Notes: a model not told the origin generated them from the sequence alone. Shown: positions 10,392 through 22,809, counted from the stretch's first letter. The stretch: 64,000 nt of DNA from Pseudoips prasinana (GCA_951640165.1 OX621243.1:5332001-5396000); one strand, 5' to 3'. Program-made: numbers and translations.

Positions 10392-10615
10392 ACATGCTTC
10401 GTGGCGTAACGGATAAGGCATTCGCCTTTTCTTCGGCGTCGCGGATTCGTTATCGAGGTTTCAAATTTTTAAATAACAGCATGGAGGCAGGTGTTGGGCC
10501 CGATATGGCAATAAGCTCGCTCCCTATTAAGTGGGACTTAATTCATTATGGCAAAATATGGGTGTCTTACACCTCTGCCAAATCTTTCGGGGGATAAAGG
10601 CGTGAGTCTTAAAAT
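10392..10615 (+). mobile_element. SINE S6 (tRNA-headed), single copy here
   Basis: Begins with ATGCTTCGTGGCGTAACGGA and TAAGGCATTCGCC, a box-A-like start; the box B GATTCGTTATC is poor. The body has GGCAATAAGCTCGCTCCCTA, AAGTGGGACTTAATTCATTA, GGTGTCTTACACCTCTGCC and GGGGATAAAGGCGTGAG. I recognise the body as a common lepidopteran SINE from memory. The overlapping 67- and 64-codon open frames are within or next to the repeat and are not taken as genes. Confidence 0.6.
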
Positions 10616-11734
10616 ACATGTACTATATACTTTTATGACTAAGTCTTATGGCAATGTACTGTACCACCACTTTTGGCAAATAAAGTCATTCATTCGTGCT
10701 TCTTATTTTAAATTATCAAAATTTACTTTAGAATGGAGATAATTATATTCACGTCTTAACTATTTCAAGTAAATAAAAACTGAAATAGCCGATCATGACC
10801 ATGAACGCCTCAAAATCCGTAGCCAACGAGAAAGTTTATATTATGTCTCGTTCTCACACATTGAATATTCATCTACCTCGAATAATCTTATTGTAATATT
10901 TAATTACTCTAAAACTTCTTCACAATCAAATACTCCCCGAGGAAAAAAATACGACTAATTTTACTACACCTAATAACAGGTTTTAGTCTAGAATCATTCG
11001 AAAGAAACTCAAGTTCACATCGACTAATATATAATTAAGTTAAAGAATTCGGCTAATACATTAATCTTAATAGCATACCTAAAAGGGTTTTGTTTCCAAG
11101 ACCTGATGAAATGACTTTTGATCTAATTAAAGTCTCCATTTAAATTGGCTAATTATATGGTCGATCTCTCAGTAAGATTCGCATCTGCATCTTCTGCCTG
11201 GCTAAGACAGGCCCGACCATGAATGAACAATACAATTGATCAAGACTACGATTGTACGATAACAATTCTTATGGGGGAGGGAAGTACCATCAATTGACAG
11301 TCATGAGAAATATTTATGGGTTGGTATTTTACAGTTACATGTGCGGCTTTTTGACATACCTAAGAATATTTTCAACACAACACACATCATTTATTTTTTG
11401 ATGTTTTTTGATGCTAATCTCATTTGCCGAGCAACACCTAAACAGTTGAAAATTTATTCTTTTAAAGTAATAAAATCATCCCATATATAATATAGAAGTA
11501 ATTTATTGACCTGCAGAACTCTTTGAGCCTATATTTAGCTACATTGTAAGATTGTGAATGTTGAAACCCTTTTTGTCTCAGGCGCCGTACAAAGACTATA
11601 TTATATATATTCTCATGGACACAAGGTTCAAAATAGCGTCACATCTTTGAATATGCTAATTAGTTTTGACGATGCCGCAAACAGACAAACGCATAGACAA
11701 ACTCTAAACTTATATCACCTCACTATGTGGGTAG
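10616..11734. other. No gene recognised
   Basis: AT-rich, with no repeat signature strong enough to name. Confidence 0.35.
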
Positions 11735-11739
11735 TTGCA

Positions 11740-12290
11740 AATGCAAATCTCCTCACGAAGAAGTAATGCACATGTTTCTTTTCTTTTTTATACTATACAA
11801 TATATATACATATATATTATATATTTCTTAAGGTATGTTCAAACACAGGTGAACTCCCTATATACATATATAGACGGGCCTGTTGGCGTGGTTGGAAAAT
11901 GCTTGTTATTCCCGTTGGAGGTCGTGGGTTTGATTACCATCTAGGACAGATATTTGTGTGCATGAACATGTCTGTTTGTCCTGAGTCTGGGTGTAATTAT
12001 CTATGTGAATATGTATTTACAAAAGAAAAGTAGTATATGTAGTATATCAGTTACCTGGTTGCCGCAGTACAAGCTCTGCTTAGTTTGGAATCAGATGGCC
12101 GTGTGTAAATAATGTGCCAGGATATTATTATTATTATTATAGATGCAAATGTCCTTTTGGACAAGTGGTGCACATGTTTCTTTTATTTTAAACTTAGTTG
12201 ACAGCCAAGGAAGCTTTCACTGCTCTACCGGACGGTATTGCATACGTTTATGTTCAAATACAGGTGCACATCCTATGTATAAGAGACCAG
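11740..12290. repeat. Two related flanks around an S2 SINE
   Basis: Flank 1 (about 11740-11875: TGCAAATCTCCT, AATGCACATGTTTCTTTTCT, ATGTTCAAACACAGGTG, CTATATACATATA) resembles flank 2 (about 12142-12290: GATGCAAATGTCCT, GGTGCACATGTTTCTTTTAT, ATGTTCAAATACAGGTG, CCTATGTATAAGAG). Flank 2 is about 15-20 bp longer. They are either two copies of an unnamed repeat or a local duplication later split by S2. Confidence 0.5.
11876..12140 (+). mobile_element. SINE S2, full length
   Basis: Head GGGCCTGTTGGCGTGGTTGG, box B GGGTTTGATTACC (box B has a change at the RTTC core), then TGCATGAACATGTCTGTTTG, TCAGTTACCTGGTTGCCGCA, TGCTTAGTTTGGAATCAGAT and an (ATT)n tail at 12124-12140. Confidence 0.9.
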
Positions 12291-12825
12291 TAAAATTTCA
12301 GTAACTCTAGACCATAGAGCCAGTTCAAACTTAGCCATCTGTGTATCTACGAATGTATTTACCATGAGACGAGATTAAGCAAACCTACGCATCAAGAGCA
12401 TCGGTGGTTTTGTTGCTGAATATCATCTTTTTTTAATAGAACTAATCCCACTCACATTCCAGCCACTGAAACCCCTATACACTAGGTTTAACAAAGCACA
12501 CACAATGAATACCTATCACTTTCCTAAAGAATTTATAGGTCTTAAAATGTTTCGTATTTAATATTATTTTACTCTGGAAATACTCCTTTGTATCGAACCC
12601 ACAATAATCTAATGCACCGATAAACAAGTAAGTGCGAACAAGTAATATTCTTAGAATAATATTTAATAGAGAAATTTGTATTTGAATCATAAATCTTATT
12701 GCGTAGATATGGTTTCATTTTGTGGTTGGTACAAGTTATGAACTCCAAGATTTTTTGAAGTTATTTCTTTGAACGTTTTTGACAGTAACATAATTTAAAT
12801 TATGTGTTTTGTTTAAGTCGTTAGA

Positions 12826-12926
12826 AGCGGGTAGCGCAAGACCGGCAACTGTAGAGATATTTGGCAGAGATTTATATATACATATACAGTCCAGTATTGG
12901 ACGCTTTTGGCTGATACAATGATGTT
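12826..12926 (+). mobile_element. RTE-a LINE 3' end, decayed
   Basis: GCGGGTAGCGCAAGACCGGC encodes the R-V-A-Q-D-R motif seen at 7280. The following codons are broken by substitutions, and an inserted ATATACATATAC stretch interrupts the terminal CAGTATTGGACGCTTTTGGC. Confidence 0.65.
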
Positions 12927-13139
12927 TGTGTCCTTATAACTGTAAATAAAATTGATGACACTTAAGTTAACAATTAACTCTTCTTATAGTTCGCATATAG
13001 CCTATTCTCAATTATACATAGATGATTTATGTAAAGCCAATGTTAACCAATAAACTTAAATATATCTGCTTAGAATCAGACAATCTATAAATTTAAGCAA
13101 TATTATAAATATATACAGTTGATAAGAAAGTCACCAAGA

Positions 13140-13442
13140 CGTAATTATTGTGCCATATTTATTACGTTTAAATCAAATTCATAATGTGCAATTACCAAGT
13201 AAGTTCATGTATGTTAATTTTGTTTCCTAAATTTTAATCTTATTTTAGCTATAGTATTTTCATTTTATATTTAGTTTTAGTTGTTATATATTTTTGTTTT
13301 TTACTGATGTCACAAGTGTCATGAATCTGTGCATGTTGTGACACCTTAATAAGCTGTGCATTTGATTTTAATTTTTAAGTGTTGTGTTTAGACTAGCAAT
13401 AATGTAACAGTTACTGGTTGTCCTAAATAAATAAATAAATGT
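13140..13442 (+). mobile_element. Possible retroposon 3' end with (AAAT)n tail
   Basis: T-rich sequence ends in GGTTGTCCTAAATAAATAAA followed by TAAATG. The (AAAT)n terminus is typical of a LINE tail. No coding part is recognisable; this is a weak call. Confidence 0.3.
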
Positions 13443-14524
13443 ATCCAGTAAAACGCTTCCCTCTTTTATTTTACACCACTCAAACCACAGAAAAATACAC
13501 CCCGGCTGTATAACGCGGCACAATTGTAGATGTACCGCAGATGATTTCCTAAATTGTTTCAAGCCGAGCGGTACATTGTTGCCTTAATTTGAACCGCAGT
13601 GTAATATCCTGGAATGCTTTGGTCAATGACGTTGTGTTTGCATCGCAAAGAGGATGAAATCTGGTTTTGTGTTATTTTCTTAGATACCAACATGGGATTT
13701 TTAATATACAAGTACGGTTTTTATAGGGACTAGCCAGGTTTAAATGCGGCACCTAATGATAAGGAAATTTCCAAGCACGTACATATGTATATTTGCTAGA
13801 ACTGTCATGGAACCTGCAATAATAAATAGGAAAGGTTAGACATACTACATAATTGATTTGAATAGACAATGCTCCTGATTTTATGCAACGCTAACTTAAC
13901 AAATTTTAATATTACTGTATTTTTTTGTAACATAGTTCTTTTGAAAACGACTTGGACTCTTTAGTTTTATATTTTAACTCTCTCTTTATTTGGATGTTTT
14001 TATCGAAACAGATATACCATACCATATTGATGATGATGGTGATGAGATATACCAACCCCATCTGCCTTTTACATTAATTAAAACTTAATACAATACAACT
14101 ACCTCACACTACACTGAACAGTTAAATAATATATTAACATATTTTCTGATAAGGGTGAAATGGAGTCACAGGTGAAAAACTGTTATTAAACCGTATAAAT
14201 TTTTGGCACCTTTTTAGTTGTTGAAATAAAGTTGACTGGTTTAATGCCAAGTTTAATTTATTTAGATCTAGTTCCCTCAAAAGTGACTCACTCTCTCGCT
14301 TGGAATCTTTAGTTGTAAAGTAGATACTGAATAAAAAAAGCGACATATTAGATACTCCCGCCCGACTAATTATGCGCTCACGCATCAATGTGCAGTTTTA
14401 GTAGTTTTATAATTACATGTATGCCTTGTTCCTTTAATACGAGTTATATCAGACAGATATATAATGACACAATAATGACTATAATGTATGGTATTGATAA
14501 ACGGCTCCGGGATGACAGCGATTT
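13443..14524. other. No gene recognised
   Basis: AT-rich; 14134-14388 has a minus open frame of no recognisable domain. Confidence 0.3.
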
Positions 14525-14539
14525 GTCTGTGGCGCAGTC

Positions 14540-14770
14540 GCTGTGCCGTACTGGTAGGAGTCGGCAATAAGGGAGGGCAATCCAAAGGAGTCCTCCCAGG
14601 GTACGTGTCCCGACCATCTGGGACATGGCGCAAAAGAGGGGTACCGACCGGAGCAGCGTACCCTCGTTCCCGGGACTCCGCCAAGAGAAGTCCACGGCAG
14701 GTAGGTTTAGTCGGTGCAAACGCTTTTTGCGGGTGACGTGCGAAGGCATCCCCCCTGCCTCATCAAAATA
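14540..14770 (+). mobile_element. R1-like retroposon 3' end
   Basis: GC-rich block with ACCGGAGCAGCGTACCCTCG, TTCCCGGGACTCCG, AGAAGTCCACGGCAGGTAGG, TTTAGTCGGTGCAAACGC and TTTTTGCGGGTGACGTGCGA. The same order occurs on the minus strand at 59150-59321, where a poly(A) tail and target duplication are visible. The poly(A) tail here is reduced. The three overlapping open frames here (60-101 codons) follow from GC content, not from conserved coding. Clade assignment is a recollection of similar 3' ends, not a search. Confidence 0.6.
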
Positions 14771-15431
14771 AAATGATATTGATATAAAAATTTGATACTT
14801 TAAAACAAGTAAATATTGTTATTTTTTTTTCAATGGCTCAAATGACTCGTTGTAAATAATGAACTTAACTTTGATGAGTTTATGTTTGCACAATTTTATG
14901 TATTCATACAATATTTATTAATAAATAATAAACAAAATGTCCATTCTATTTACTCAGTTGCCATTTGACTATTTTCTACGACTTTCATAGTTATACGTAT
15001 ACATATATGAGTAACAAGTGGAAGGTCAGTATAAAATACGCTATTGCTAGCGCCATCTACAACAAAGCTAAGTTTCTTATAGTAACTGGTAAAACCTAGC
15101 TATGTATAGCGGGCACTTGTTTTAATCACGGATTTAATTATAATAACTAAACACACAGGCGGCCACCAATCCGTGCTTTTTATTCAGAATGAACATAACA
15201 TTTGATATTTACAGCTCAAAATAAATATGTCTTAGTTTCTACGTATCTAAATTAAAATCTTGTTGAATTATGTTTATAAAGTTGCCTCCAGCCTGTAAAT
15301 GAAACATTGGATTTAGTATCGCGGATGCATTTATGGACATGTTTTGGAGGCAAGTTTAGTCACATTAAAAAAAGGACATCTACTTTAGTTAGGAACCAGT
15401 CAGAAAGAACTGCATAAGAAGAATATAGTAT

Positions 15432-15686
15432 TAATAATAATAATATCTGGGGACAATGTCACACAGATCATCCTAGCCTCAAACTAAGCAAAGCTTGTAC
15501 TATGGGTACCAGGCGACGATATACATACTTATATAGATAGATAAATACTTATATACATAGAAAACATCCATGACTCAGAAACAAATATTCGTGCTCATCA
15601 CACAAATATTTGCACTTACCGGGATTCAAACCCAGGACCACCAGCTTCGTAGGCAGGATCACTACCAACTAAGCTACGGTGACCGT
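15432..15686 (-). mobile_element. SINE S1, full length
   Basis: Complete on the minus strand from GGTCACCGTAGCTTAGTTGG through box B GGTTTGAATCCCGG to GGACAATGTC and an (ATT)n tail at 15432-15446. Very similar to the copies at 28504 and 56131. Confidence 0.9.
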
Positions 15687-15752
15687 AGTATTATATAGAT
15701 TAAAGCAAAAGCAGGTGTAGCCGTCCAAAAACCTAACAGAATATGTGACTGC

Positions 15753-15824
15753 TTCATCATCCTCATCATATCAGCCGAAAGACGTCCACTGCTGGACAAG
15801 GATCTCCACAATGACCGGCATTTA
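15753..15824 (-). mobile_element. RTE-a LINE 3' tip
   Basis: CATCATCCTCATCATATCAG, CCGAAAGACGTCCACTGCTG and GATCTCCACAATGACCGGC are the reverse of the RTE-a tail. About 70 bp only. Confidence 0.7.
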
Positions 15825-15892
15825 TGACAGCTTACCGTTCTCTTAAAAGCACAGAGACATAAAGAAATTAATCAACTTGTAGCTTACCTACC

Positions 15893-16083
15893 TATCATGA
15901 CGCGGTTAAGACAGTCATCTCTGCCAGGTTCGACTCCCACACAGGACAACTATTAGTCTGATTAATAAGTATTTTTTTCTGAGTCTGGAGGTGCTTTGCT
16001 TAGGTATATCAATTATATATCTGTAAAGTACCCCGTGATACAGAAGTTATTTCTGTAGTACGAGCGTTTTCTTTTTTTTTTTA
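15893..16083 (+). mobile_element. SINE S5, decayed
   Basis: GACGCGGTTAAGACAGTCAT, box B GGTTCGACTCCC, GGACAACTATTAGTCTG, TTTCTGAGTCTGGAGGTG, TGTAAAGTACCCCGTGATAC and GCGTTTTCTTT keep the S5 order with small deletions in the head. Confidence 0.75.
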
Positions 16084-19000
16084 ATATAGACTAACCGCGT
16101 ACCGAGGTGCGAAACTTTGCTGATCGATCAGATTTACTCTCTCTCTCCCTGATCATAGCGGTGAGGACACCAGGTCTTAATCGTTTAAAAATAAACTCTA
16201 AGGACACATTTTATGTCGAAATACCAAATGGAACACGACTCTTGGTGCACATTTACACATATAAAATAAAATTCTTTCATCCTTCACTAAAGCACCCATT
16301 TCTCTAATTACCGCCATCTCTACTTCATTGAAATATTTATCGACAAAACGTGACAGTTACACCATAGAGGCGGACTTACTGAGGATATCAATAAACAACG
16401 ATTATCGATATAAACTGTGTCGATATGTGCACGGAGTTTAATCGCATTACGCGAATTAAATTTATACATTATATCGTAGATGCTAGTCATATTAGCGTAT
16501 GCTAATTCTAACTGGTTCTGTATTGATGGTAAGTTATAAGGTTATCGAGTACGGGTACCGTTAAGATGAGAAATTATTAAATATTTCGAAGTTAATACTT
16601 TGGAACAATAATTTAATGTTTCTTAATTAATGTACCTAACTAATTATAATTTATATTTACATATTCTTGATATAAAATATGATTTTCTTCGTGTAAACTT
16701 CCAAAAATCAATTATGGATGTAAATTTGCTCAGTATGCATATATAATCAGTTATTTGGAATAAAAATATAGGAAACAATAAATACTACATTCCAGGCATA
16801 AGTACGGTTTAACATTTTATATCTACAATTTATACGAAAGCTTTCATTTCAAAAATTTGCATTTCATATATCTACATTGCCTGATTCCAACGCATTCTAT
16901 TGAGGCCTTATCCACCACACGCCCCATTACACCACTTAACAGCCCACTAAAATGTTAGCACTCGATTACAATGCCCTACGAAGAAACTCCTGTCATCACT
17001 TGACAGCTACTAACGCCAATTAAAACGAACTAGTGTTGTCCCAATGATATCGATGAAAAAATATACGCATCCCATTCTGACATAACACGAGTCGACGGCG
17101 TAAAGGCATTACTAAGTTTCCCTTTTAAGCGGCATCCTACAGTGTCAAGTTACCGGTTGTGGAAAAAACCTTTCAGATTAGCAATTACTATATACGTAGC
17201 GAAACTGGATAAAGGATGCCTCCCAGGATTATATCAAGTGGATGCTAAAAGCCGATGCAATTATACGTGAACTTAAATAGTCAAATGGGCTACAAAGACG
17301 TTTTGATAGCACTAGTAATTTGAATTTTACATATCCAGTATGTAGTTTTGTGTTAATAAGGCGTGTTGTCTTTTTATCAAGGATTGCGATGATATTTTTC
17401 GATTCAATTAAAGGTACATTAACATATAAATATATAAATTAGCTGTATTCGAAATCTGGTTTTCGATGACTGGTTATCTGTTTAAGTTTAGTATATTGTC
17501 ACTTTGGCTTGAAAGCCTACAGTTTCGAATTTAGTCAGGATAAGTAAAATCAACTAATTAGGTTAGGTGATTAAAATAATTATATACTGAGAGCAGGTAT
17601 TGAATTCTATTTTTGTATTCCAATGTGTGAGCGAGTGAATTTTAATCCTTTTTGGTGTTTCTCTTCAAACTAATAATATGCATATAGTTAGTTTTTGGCC
17701 TGCAATTTCTTAAAATAAATAGAAATTTATGATATCTTTTATTTTTCTAAACCACTAAGTCGTCCAACAAACTTACTTTTTGCACGATGGTAAGCAATTA
17801 TAGTAGATGTTAACACACCTAGGGTATAATTTAAATATTACCTGAACTCTTCTCTTCCAATGAGCTCTGATGAACTTAAACCCACTCAGAGACACAGCAA
17901 TGTAAAGTGGAGACTTTTCTCCGTTCAGTTGTTTTTAGAAGGAAAATACGATAAATATTAAGTTGTTTTATTTATTACAATAAAATTTTAGTAGTTACCT
18001 GTTATGTATTATTATTATATTTATCATCTTATTTCTTATTATTTATATAGTCTCTCACGATTGTTAGAAGAAATATTTCATGCGGGTTGCATAGGTCGAT
18101 GTTTTTTTACTATATTTCATTTTAACACCTCATAACTTGTGATACTTAAAAAATCGTAAAATTATGAGTGATGCATATATATATACCATGCATTGGTGAG
18201 ATTTCAATCAGTTTTTTAAAATGTCAAACTAGTCGCAACAATTATTACTTTTATGTGCCAATGTTTTGCCTAACAGAAATTAGATAGATCATAAAAAATC
18301 CAATTCAATCAACATTATAATGTCTAAAATTATAATTTATTAACTGCATAACTAGTAGATCTGTTCAGTATCGATTCAGATCGTTATATTTCAATTTGAT
18401 TTGTGATCTCCTTAACATAATTTTATTGGTTCGACATTTACATAAATGTATCTTTAGAGCACTGTTAACTTTGCCATGTTATTTTTTTTGAATACCGTAT
18501 GGGTCTGTGGCACAATACTAGGTAATAAAGTTTTTTTTGAGAAATTAATACGTTGCGTCATGTATCCTGATGTTTTACTTTTTTATTACAAACACTAATC
18601 AGTTTTAAATGTAGTTTTATGACATTTTTCTATCTTCTTAATATGGACACTAAATATCGTGCATACATTATTTATATTTGAATGGCTGTGTAAAATACGT
18701 GATTTTAAACGTTTTAGTATTCAATAAGCATAAAGTTTGCAATCAAATACTGGCATTAAGATATTAAATTATATCTTAAATGTCTTTTTGAAGCATTTTT
18801 TTGGTAAATTGTTGATTTAATAAAAGAATAATAATATAAACATAAGGTTAAATATTGTGAAATAGAAAGTTAAGAAGTGTATTTCGCGACACACTTTTGT
18901 GTATCGTTATAACTGTTAGGGCGGTACAAATTTCATACATATCTATCACTGTCTCAAGTTTTATTGTTAAGAAAGTCTAGAGGCGTGACTTAAAACATCG

Positions 19001-19130
19001 ATAGCCTTTATATCACCACACTAAGGTATTGAACACTATACATTTTCAATAAGAAATATTCAAGGAACTTACTTTCTTTATAGTACAGCAATGGTTACTA
19101 GGGTATCCAAGTAACCGCAACTCAGACACC
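16084..19130. other. Quiet 3-kb AT-rich stretch
   Basis: No recognised repeat, promoter box or exon-like frame. The 66-codon plus frame at 16107 lacks any domain. It is the longest stretch in the first third of the window without repeats I can name. Confidence 0.4.
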
Positions 19131-19167
19131 AGGGTGTGACTCCAACAGGGAGCGATAGCTTAACGTG

Positions 19168-19203
19168 CCTTCTGAAGCACGGATCTCCATGTGCTTCGGA
19201 AGG
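19168..19203. repeat. 13-bp inverted repeat, 10-nt loop
   Basis: CCTTCTGAAGCAC at 19168-19180 pairs with GTGCTTCGGAAGG at 19191-19203, with one T-G wobble. Confidence 0.6.
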
Positions 19204-19393
19204 CTAGGATGGAAGTTTCTATTTCAATTTTAATAATACATTATATACATTTTCCTACAAAATGTAGCTTTCTTTAGATGAACGAATAAATAAAATCAGT
19301 TAAGTAATCTTTTACTTTAACGTTTAAATTACTGTTTTAAATTATACATTCGTATTACTTTAACGTTTACATTACTGTTTTTAATTATACATT

Positions 19394-19586
19394 CATCACC
19401 ATCATCATATCAGCCGAAAGACGTCCACTGCTGGACAAAAGCCTCGCCCAAAGATCTCCACAGTGGCCGGTCTTGCGCTATCCGCATCCAGCGATTTCCA
19501 GCCCGCCCAAGATCATCGGTCCATCTTGTAGGGGACCCACGCTGCGTCTTCCGAATCGTGGTCGCCACTCGAGAACCTTCCTGGCT
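19394..19586 (-). mobile_element. RTE-a LINE 3' end, long copy
   Basis: Minus strand carries the C-terminal coding sequence (AAGATGGACCGATGATCTTG, GCGGATAGCGCAAGACCGGC) and the end TTTGTCCAGCAGTGGACGTC, then (ATG)n. It reaches further upstream than the other copies, to TCCCCTACAAGATGG and AGACGCAGCGTGG. Confidence 0.8.
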
Positions 19587-19640
19587 GTATTACACTTTAC
19601 TAACATACAAATAATTAAATCCTTATAATATGTATTACTA

Positions 19641-19900
19641 CTGGCCTATTGGTCTAATAGTTGGACTACTAAGCCCGAGGTAGAGGCTTCGACCCCCCCC
19701 CCCCCCCCCACCCAGGATAGATATTTGTGTGATGAGCACGGTTATTTTATAACGGTAATCTGTGTATAATTTATTGTATTAAGAAATATTTAAAGCATAT
19801 TCATCAGTTGTTTGGTTGCCATACTACACTTCTATCTGCCTAATTCAGGATCAGACGGCAGTGATATTAGTTGTCCCCAGATATTGTTTTTATTATTATT
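19641..19900 (+). mobile_element. SINE S3 with a (C)17 run
   Basis: Head CTGGCCTATTGGTCTAATAG, box B GGCTTCGA, then a run of 17 C at 19693-19709 replacing the normal TTCCCACCC. The body continues GTGTGATGAGCACGGTTATT to TTAGTTGTCCCCAGATATTG. The C-run sits directly after box B. Confidence 0.85.
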
Positions 19901-19972
19901 TATAATTTTTCTATTTTATAATATTAATTAAGACTTATTAATTCTAAATTAATATTTGACAGCGTACTAACA

Positions 19973-20016
19973 AGAGTACTAGCAGTTAATACTATTGTAT
20001 TAACTGCTAGTACTCT
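19973..20016. repeat. Perfect 20-bp inverted repeat, 4-nt loop
   Basis: AGAGTACTAGCAGTTAATAC (19973-19992), loop TATT, then its exact reverse complement (19997-20016). It lies just downstream of S3 and is not part of it. Confidence 0.92.
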
Positions 20017-20954
20017 GTACACTGGCTTCGCTTATAGCGCAATTGGCAACTAGTTAATGTATTTTCTTAATTCTTTCTTTGCTTAAATTAAGCTACTGGT
20101 TGCGAGCCTTTTGCGCTAGCCAACTGCTCGTTGTTTTCAATTCTTTAATTTTAATATACAATTGCTAAATGTAACAATAATAGCTTAGTAACTTGCTATT
20201 TATTATTTATTTAAGGATATTAAAAATATATGTGACGAAACAGACCACACGGACGGACTAATTCAAAATATTTTGTTGCTTTAATTACTGTGTTTATATA
20301 ATACATTGTGAGCTTGACAAGTACAAGTGTATGTAAATACCCAAGTACTGAATAAATTTCATTATTTCATTTGAAATGTTAAGTAACAAACATTACGAAA
20401 TCGCCGCATTCACATGACTAACATTCCCAATATAAAACTGTTTTAGAACACTCATCTTTTCAATTATTCATATTTTTAAGACGTGCTAAGAATGATATTA
20501 ACACATCGACAAGGCAAACAAACAAACATACAGGCGTTTATGGACGCGATATGCCTAGCTTATGTTATGACATGACAAACTTTTAGGAAATAGTACATTT
20601 GATATAACGATATATAGTAAATAATAACATTTATCAATTTATTTAATCCAATAAACTAGATACTCGTACAATGGAGCCAAACACAGTGATTTCGAAAGCC
20701 AAATCTTTGCAGGATAAATATAATTGAATAATATTTCCATCTATATTTATTTAGACTTAAATATGCAGTTAAATAAGAAAACCGTTTTTTTTTCTTATTT
20801 AAGAAAAAAAACTTATTTCTTATTTAAGTGCAGCTTATTTAAAGCAAAGGTCGTGAAAAATGGAAATCCGATGTCTCCATCTACCCCTCTGGGAAACAGG
20901 CGTAATATGTATTTTTTCAATATGTAACAATTCAGTAATGTAAAATATATACAA
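20017..20954. other. No gene recognised
   Basis: AT-rich. The 20780-20830 part has alternating long T and A runs with CTTATTTAAG repeats; nothing else seen. Confidence 0.35.
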
Positions 20955-21142
20955 CTAGCTGTAATTCGCGGTTTCACACGCATTAAACTTTATAAATTAT
21001 AGCCTATGTGTTATTATGATATATAAGCTAATTTACTACGAAGTTTCATCAAAATCCGTTTTGTAGTTTATGCGTGAAAGAATAACAAACAGCCGTACAT
21101 GCATACTCACAAACGTATTTCGCATTTATAATACTAGTAGGA
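20955..21142 (-). mobile_element. Helitron-like element (Hel), 188 bp
   Basis: Bounded by A at 20954 and T at 21143. On the minus strand it begins TCCTACTAGTATTATAAATG and ends with GCGAATTACAGCTAG, so it has the 5'-TC and CTAG-3' ends with an A/T target, as in Helitrons. The interior has TTCTTTCACGCATAAACTAC and AAACTTCGTAGTAAATTAGC. No Rep/helicase frame, so it is non-autonomous. Lep1-type is my best recollection. Confidence 0.75.
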
Positions 21143-21662
21143 TTAAAAAATTAAGCGACTCAGTTTTAATAAGAATGTAAATTTTTCAAGCCAGCTGCAA
21201 TATTTACATATATGTTGCATCATATAGGCTTGCAATAAAAGATGTTTATATATTTATAACTAACAAGCCCCACAAAATGTAAAAGTTAAGTTAGCTTCAC
21301 GTATAGATAACGTAACCTTACTATGTTATCTTTTTATTATTCAGAGCACGTAAAAGTCTCCAAAAGAAAATGATATACACTTTTTGTTTCGTCTTTCGGC
21401 GTATTAGAAGACAAAAATACTCGGCAAACATAACTTGAACTCTGTTTTAAGATATTTCTTTACAAAACGTGTGGAGCAGAAAAGACTTCAGAGGTCACGT
21501 GATCTGGTTGCTTCATATTAATATTACGGCTAATAAAATTATGTTTATTCAAGTGGCTTTTTAGAGATGAAATGTTTTAGTAAGAGCAGTTTTAGTTGTG
21601 TGATTCATTCAAGAGTTTTAATGGAAAACTAGCCTTAATATAGTACCTAGTAATAAAATATA

Positions 21663-21770
21663 CTCCTGGACCAATTTCGGCCATGGCCGCCAGTATCCAT
21701 GGAGACAGTGCATAAACGTCTATTTTTATTCACTCGCCATCACGATCCGATACAGGGGGCTATCCTAAGC
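21663..21770 (-). mobile_element. SINE S4, 3' fragment
   Basis: TTTCGGCCATGGCCGCCAGT, TCCATGGAGACAGTGCATAA, CTCGCCATCACGATCCGATA align to the S4 3' half. Head absent. Confidence 0.55.
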
Positions 21771-21949
21771 TGATCATCGTGATCGTGATCGGCAGTCAAA
21801 TAGATGAAGTTAAAATTTAACAATCGGCTTCAACATTGAAAATTGATTCCAGATTACGATCCATTCATGACGTCACATGTGCTCACGGGAGCTGATTGGA
21901 TTGCATAAGGTGGGGATAGCATTTGCTAGGTAGTGAGTGCAATTTTGGC

Positions 21950-22090
21950 CCCGCAATTACTATGGATAAAAGGCGACTATGGGATACACCAGGTAGTCGA
22001 GCAACATCTAACTGGGTTCGCCAACTCGTCAAGCGATGTGACTAGGGCAAACCGCTCCAAATGGCAACGTTATACAACATGTAACGTAAT
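21950..22090 (+). mobile_element. Unclassified poly(A) retroposon fragment
   Basis: GATAAAAGGCGACTATGGGA, TACACCAGGTAGTCGAGCAA, TAACTGGGTTCGCCAACTCG and CAAACCGCTCCAAATGGCAA match, in reverse, the element at 58319-58665. The 87-codon open frame from 21933 mostly lies in it and is not considered a gene. Confidence 0.55.
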
Positions 22091-22448
22091 TAACGCACAC
22101 CCTCAAACACCCCAATTAGAATATTATGTTGTAATCAAAATACACACACTGAATTTTTTATTTAACATGTATATGCATTGTTATTTACTAAATTAGTTTC
22201 TTAGAATAAAGTTCATTTTTCTTTATTTTGTATTGAATGATGGAATTTTTATGAATACAAATAAAACGGCGATTTTATAAGTCTTATTACTTTGACTTAC
22301 GGTCTATTTCAATTTGTTTTGACTGTACAGGGTTCATATGACAATAATTTCCTTAGTTTTATATTAAAAATGATATAAATCGATTCAGTAAACGATTCCG
22401 GACAAAATATTTTCAGGATGTGCGTTAATTAAGTTACATGTTGTATAA

Positions 22449-22500
22449 ATCTTTAGGGGAGGCCTGTCCAGTACTGGACGATATCACGTTGATGATGAAA
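22449..22500 (+). mobile_element. RTE-a LINE 3' tip
   Basis: ATCTTTAGGGGAGGCCTGTC, CAGTACTGGACGATATCACG, then TTGATGATGA: the last 50 bp of the RTE tail. Confidence 0.6.
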
Positions 22501-22809
22501 GACTCAAGTTATGGCTTACACCGCTCGTACGGACTGGTTGTTAGAAATAAAATCGAACACACAATAATATATCATCTAGATATAATCAATAAAATTCATG
22601 GCGCTCGTTCAAATATTTAAGTTGTTCTTCATTATTGTCATCTATATAGTTTTTAATGTATAAATATTGCTAATAAGTTGCAAAATTACTAAAGCCCCTA
22701 TTAAAAGAAGGCTGTATAGTCATTTCTATACATTTATTGTAATTTACTGATAAGGTTATACCTAGTTAGGAACTGTGCATATTGTTAGCTATTTACTCAT
22801 TATTTTAAC

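Noticed and set aside
10394..10742. Two overlapping plus frames of 64-67 codons
   Set aside because: The first is in SINE S6, and the second runs from it into AT-rich DNA.
14385..14749. Overlapping 82-101 codon frames on both strands
   Set aside because: They lie largely in the GC-rich R1-like 3' end, which lacks stops in several frames because of its composition.
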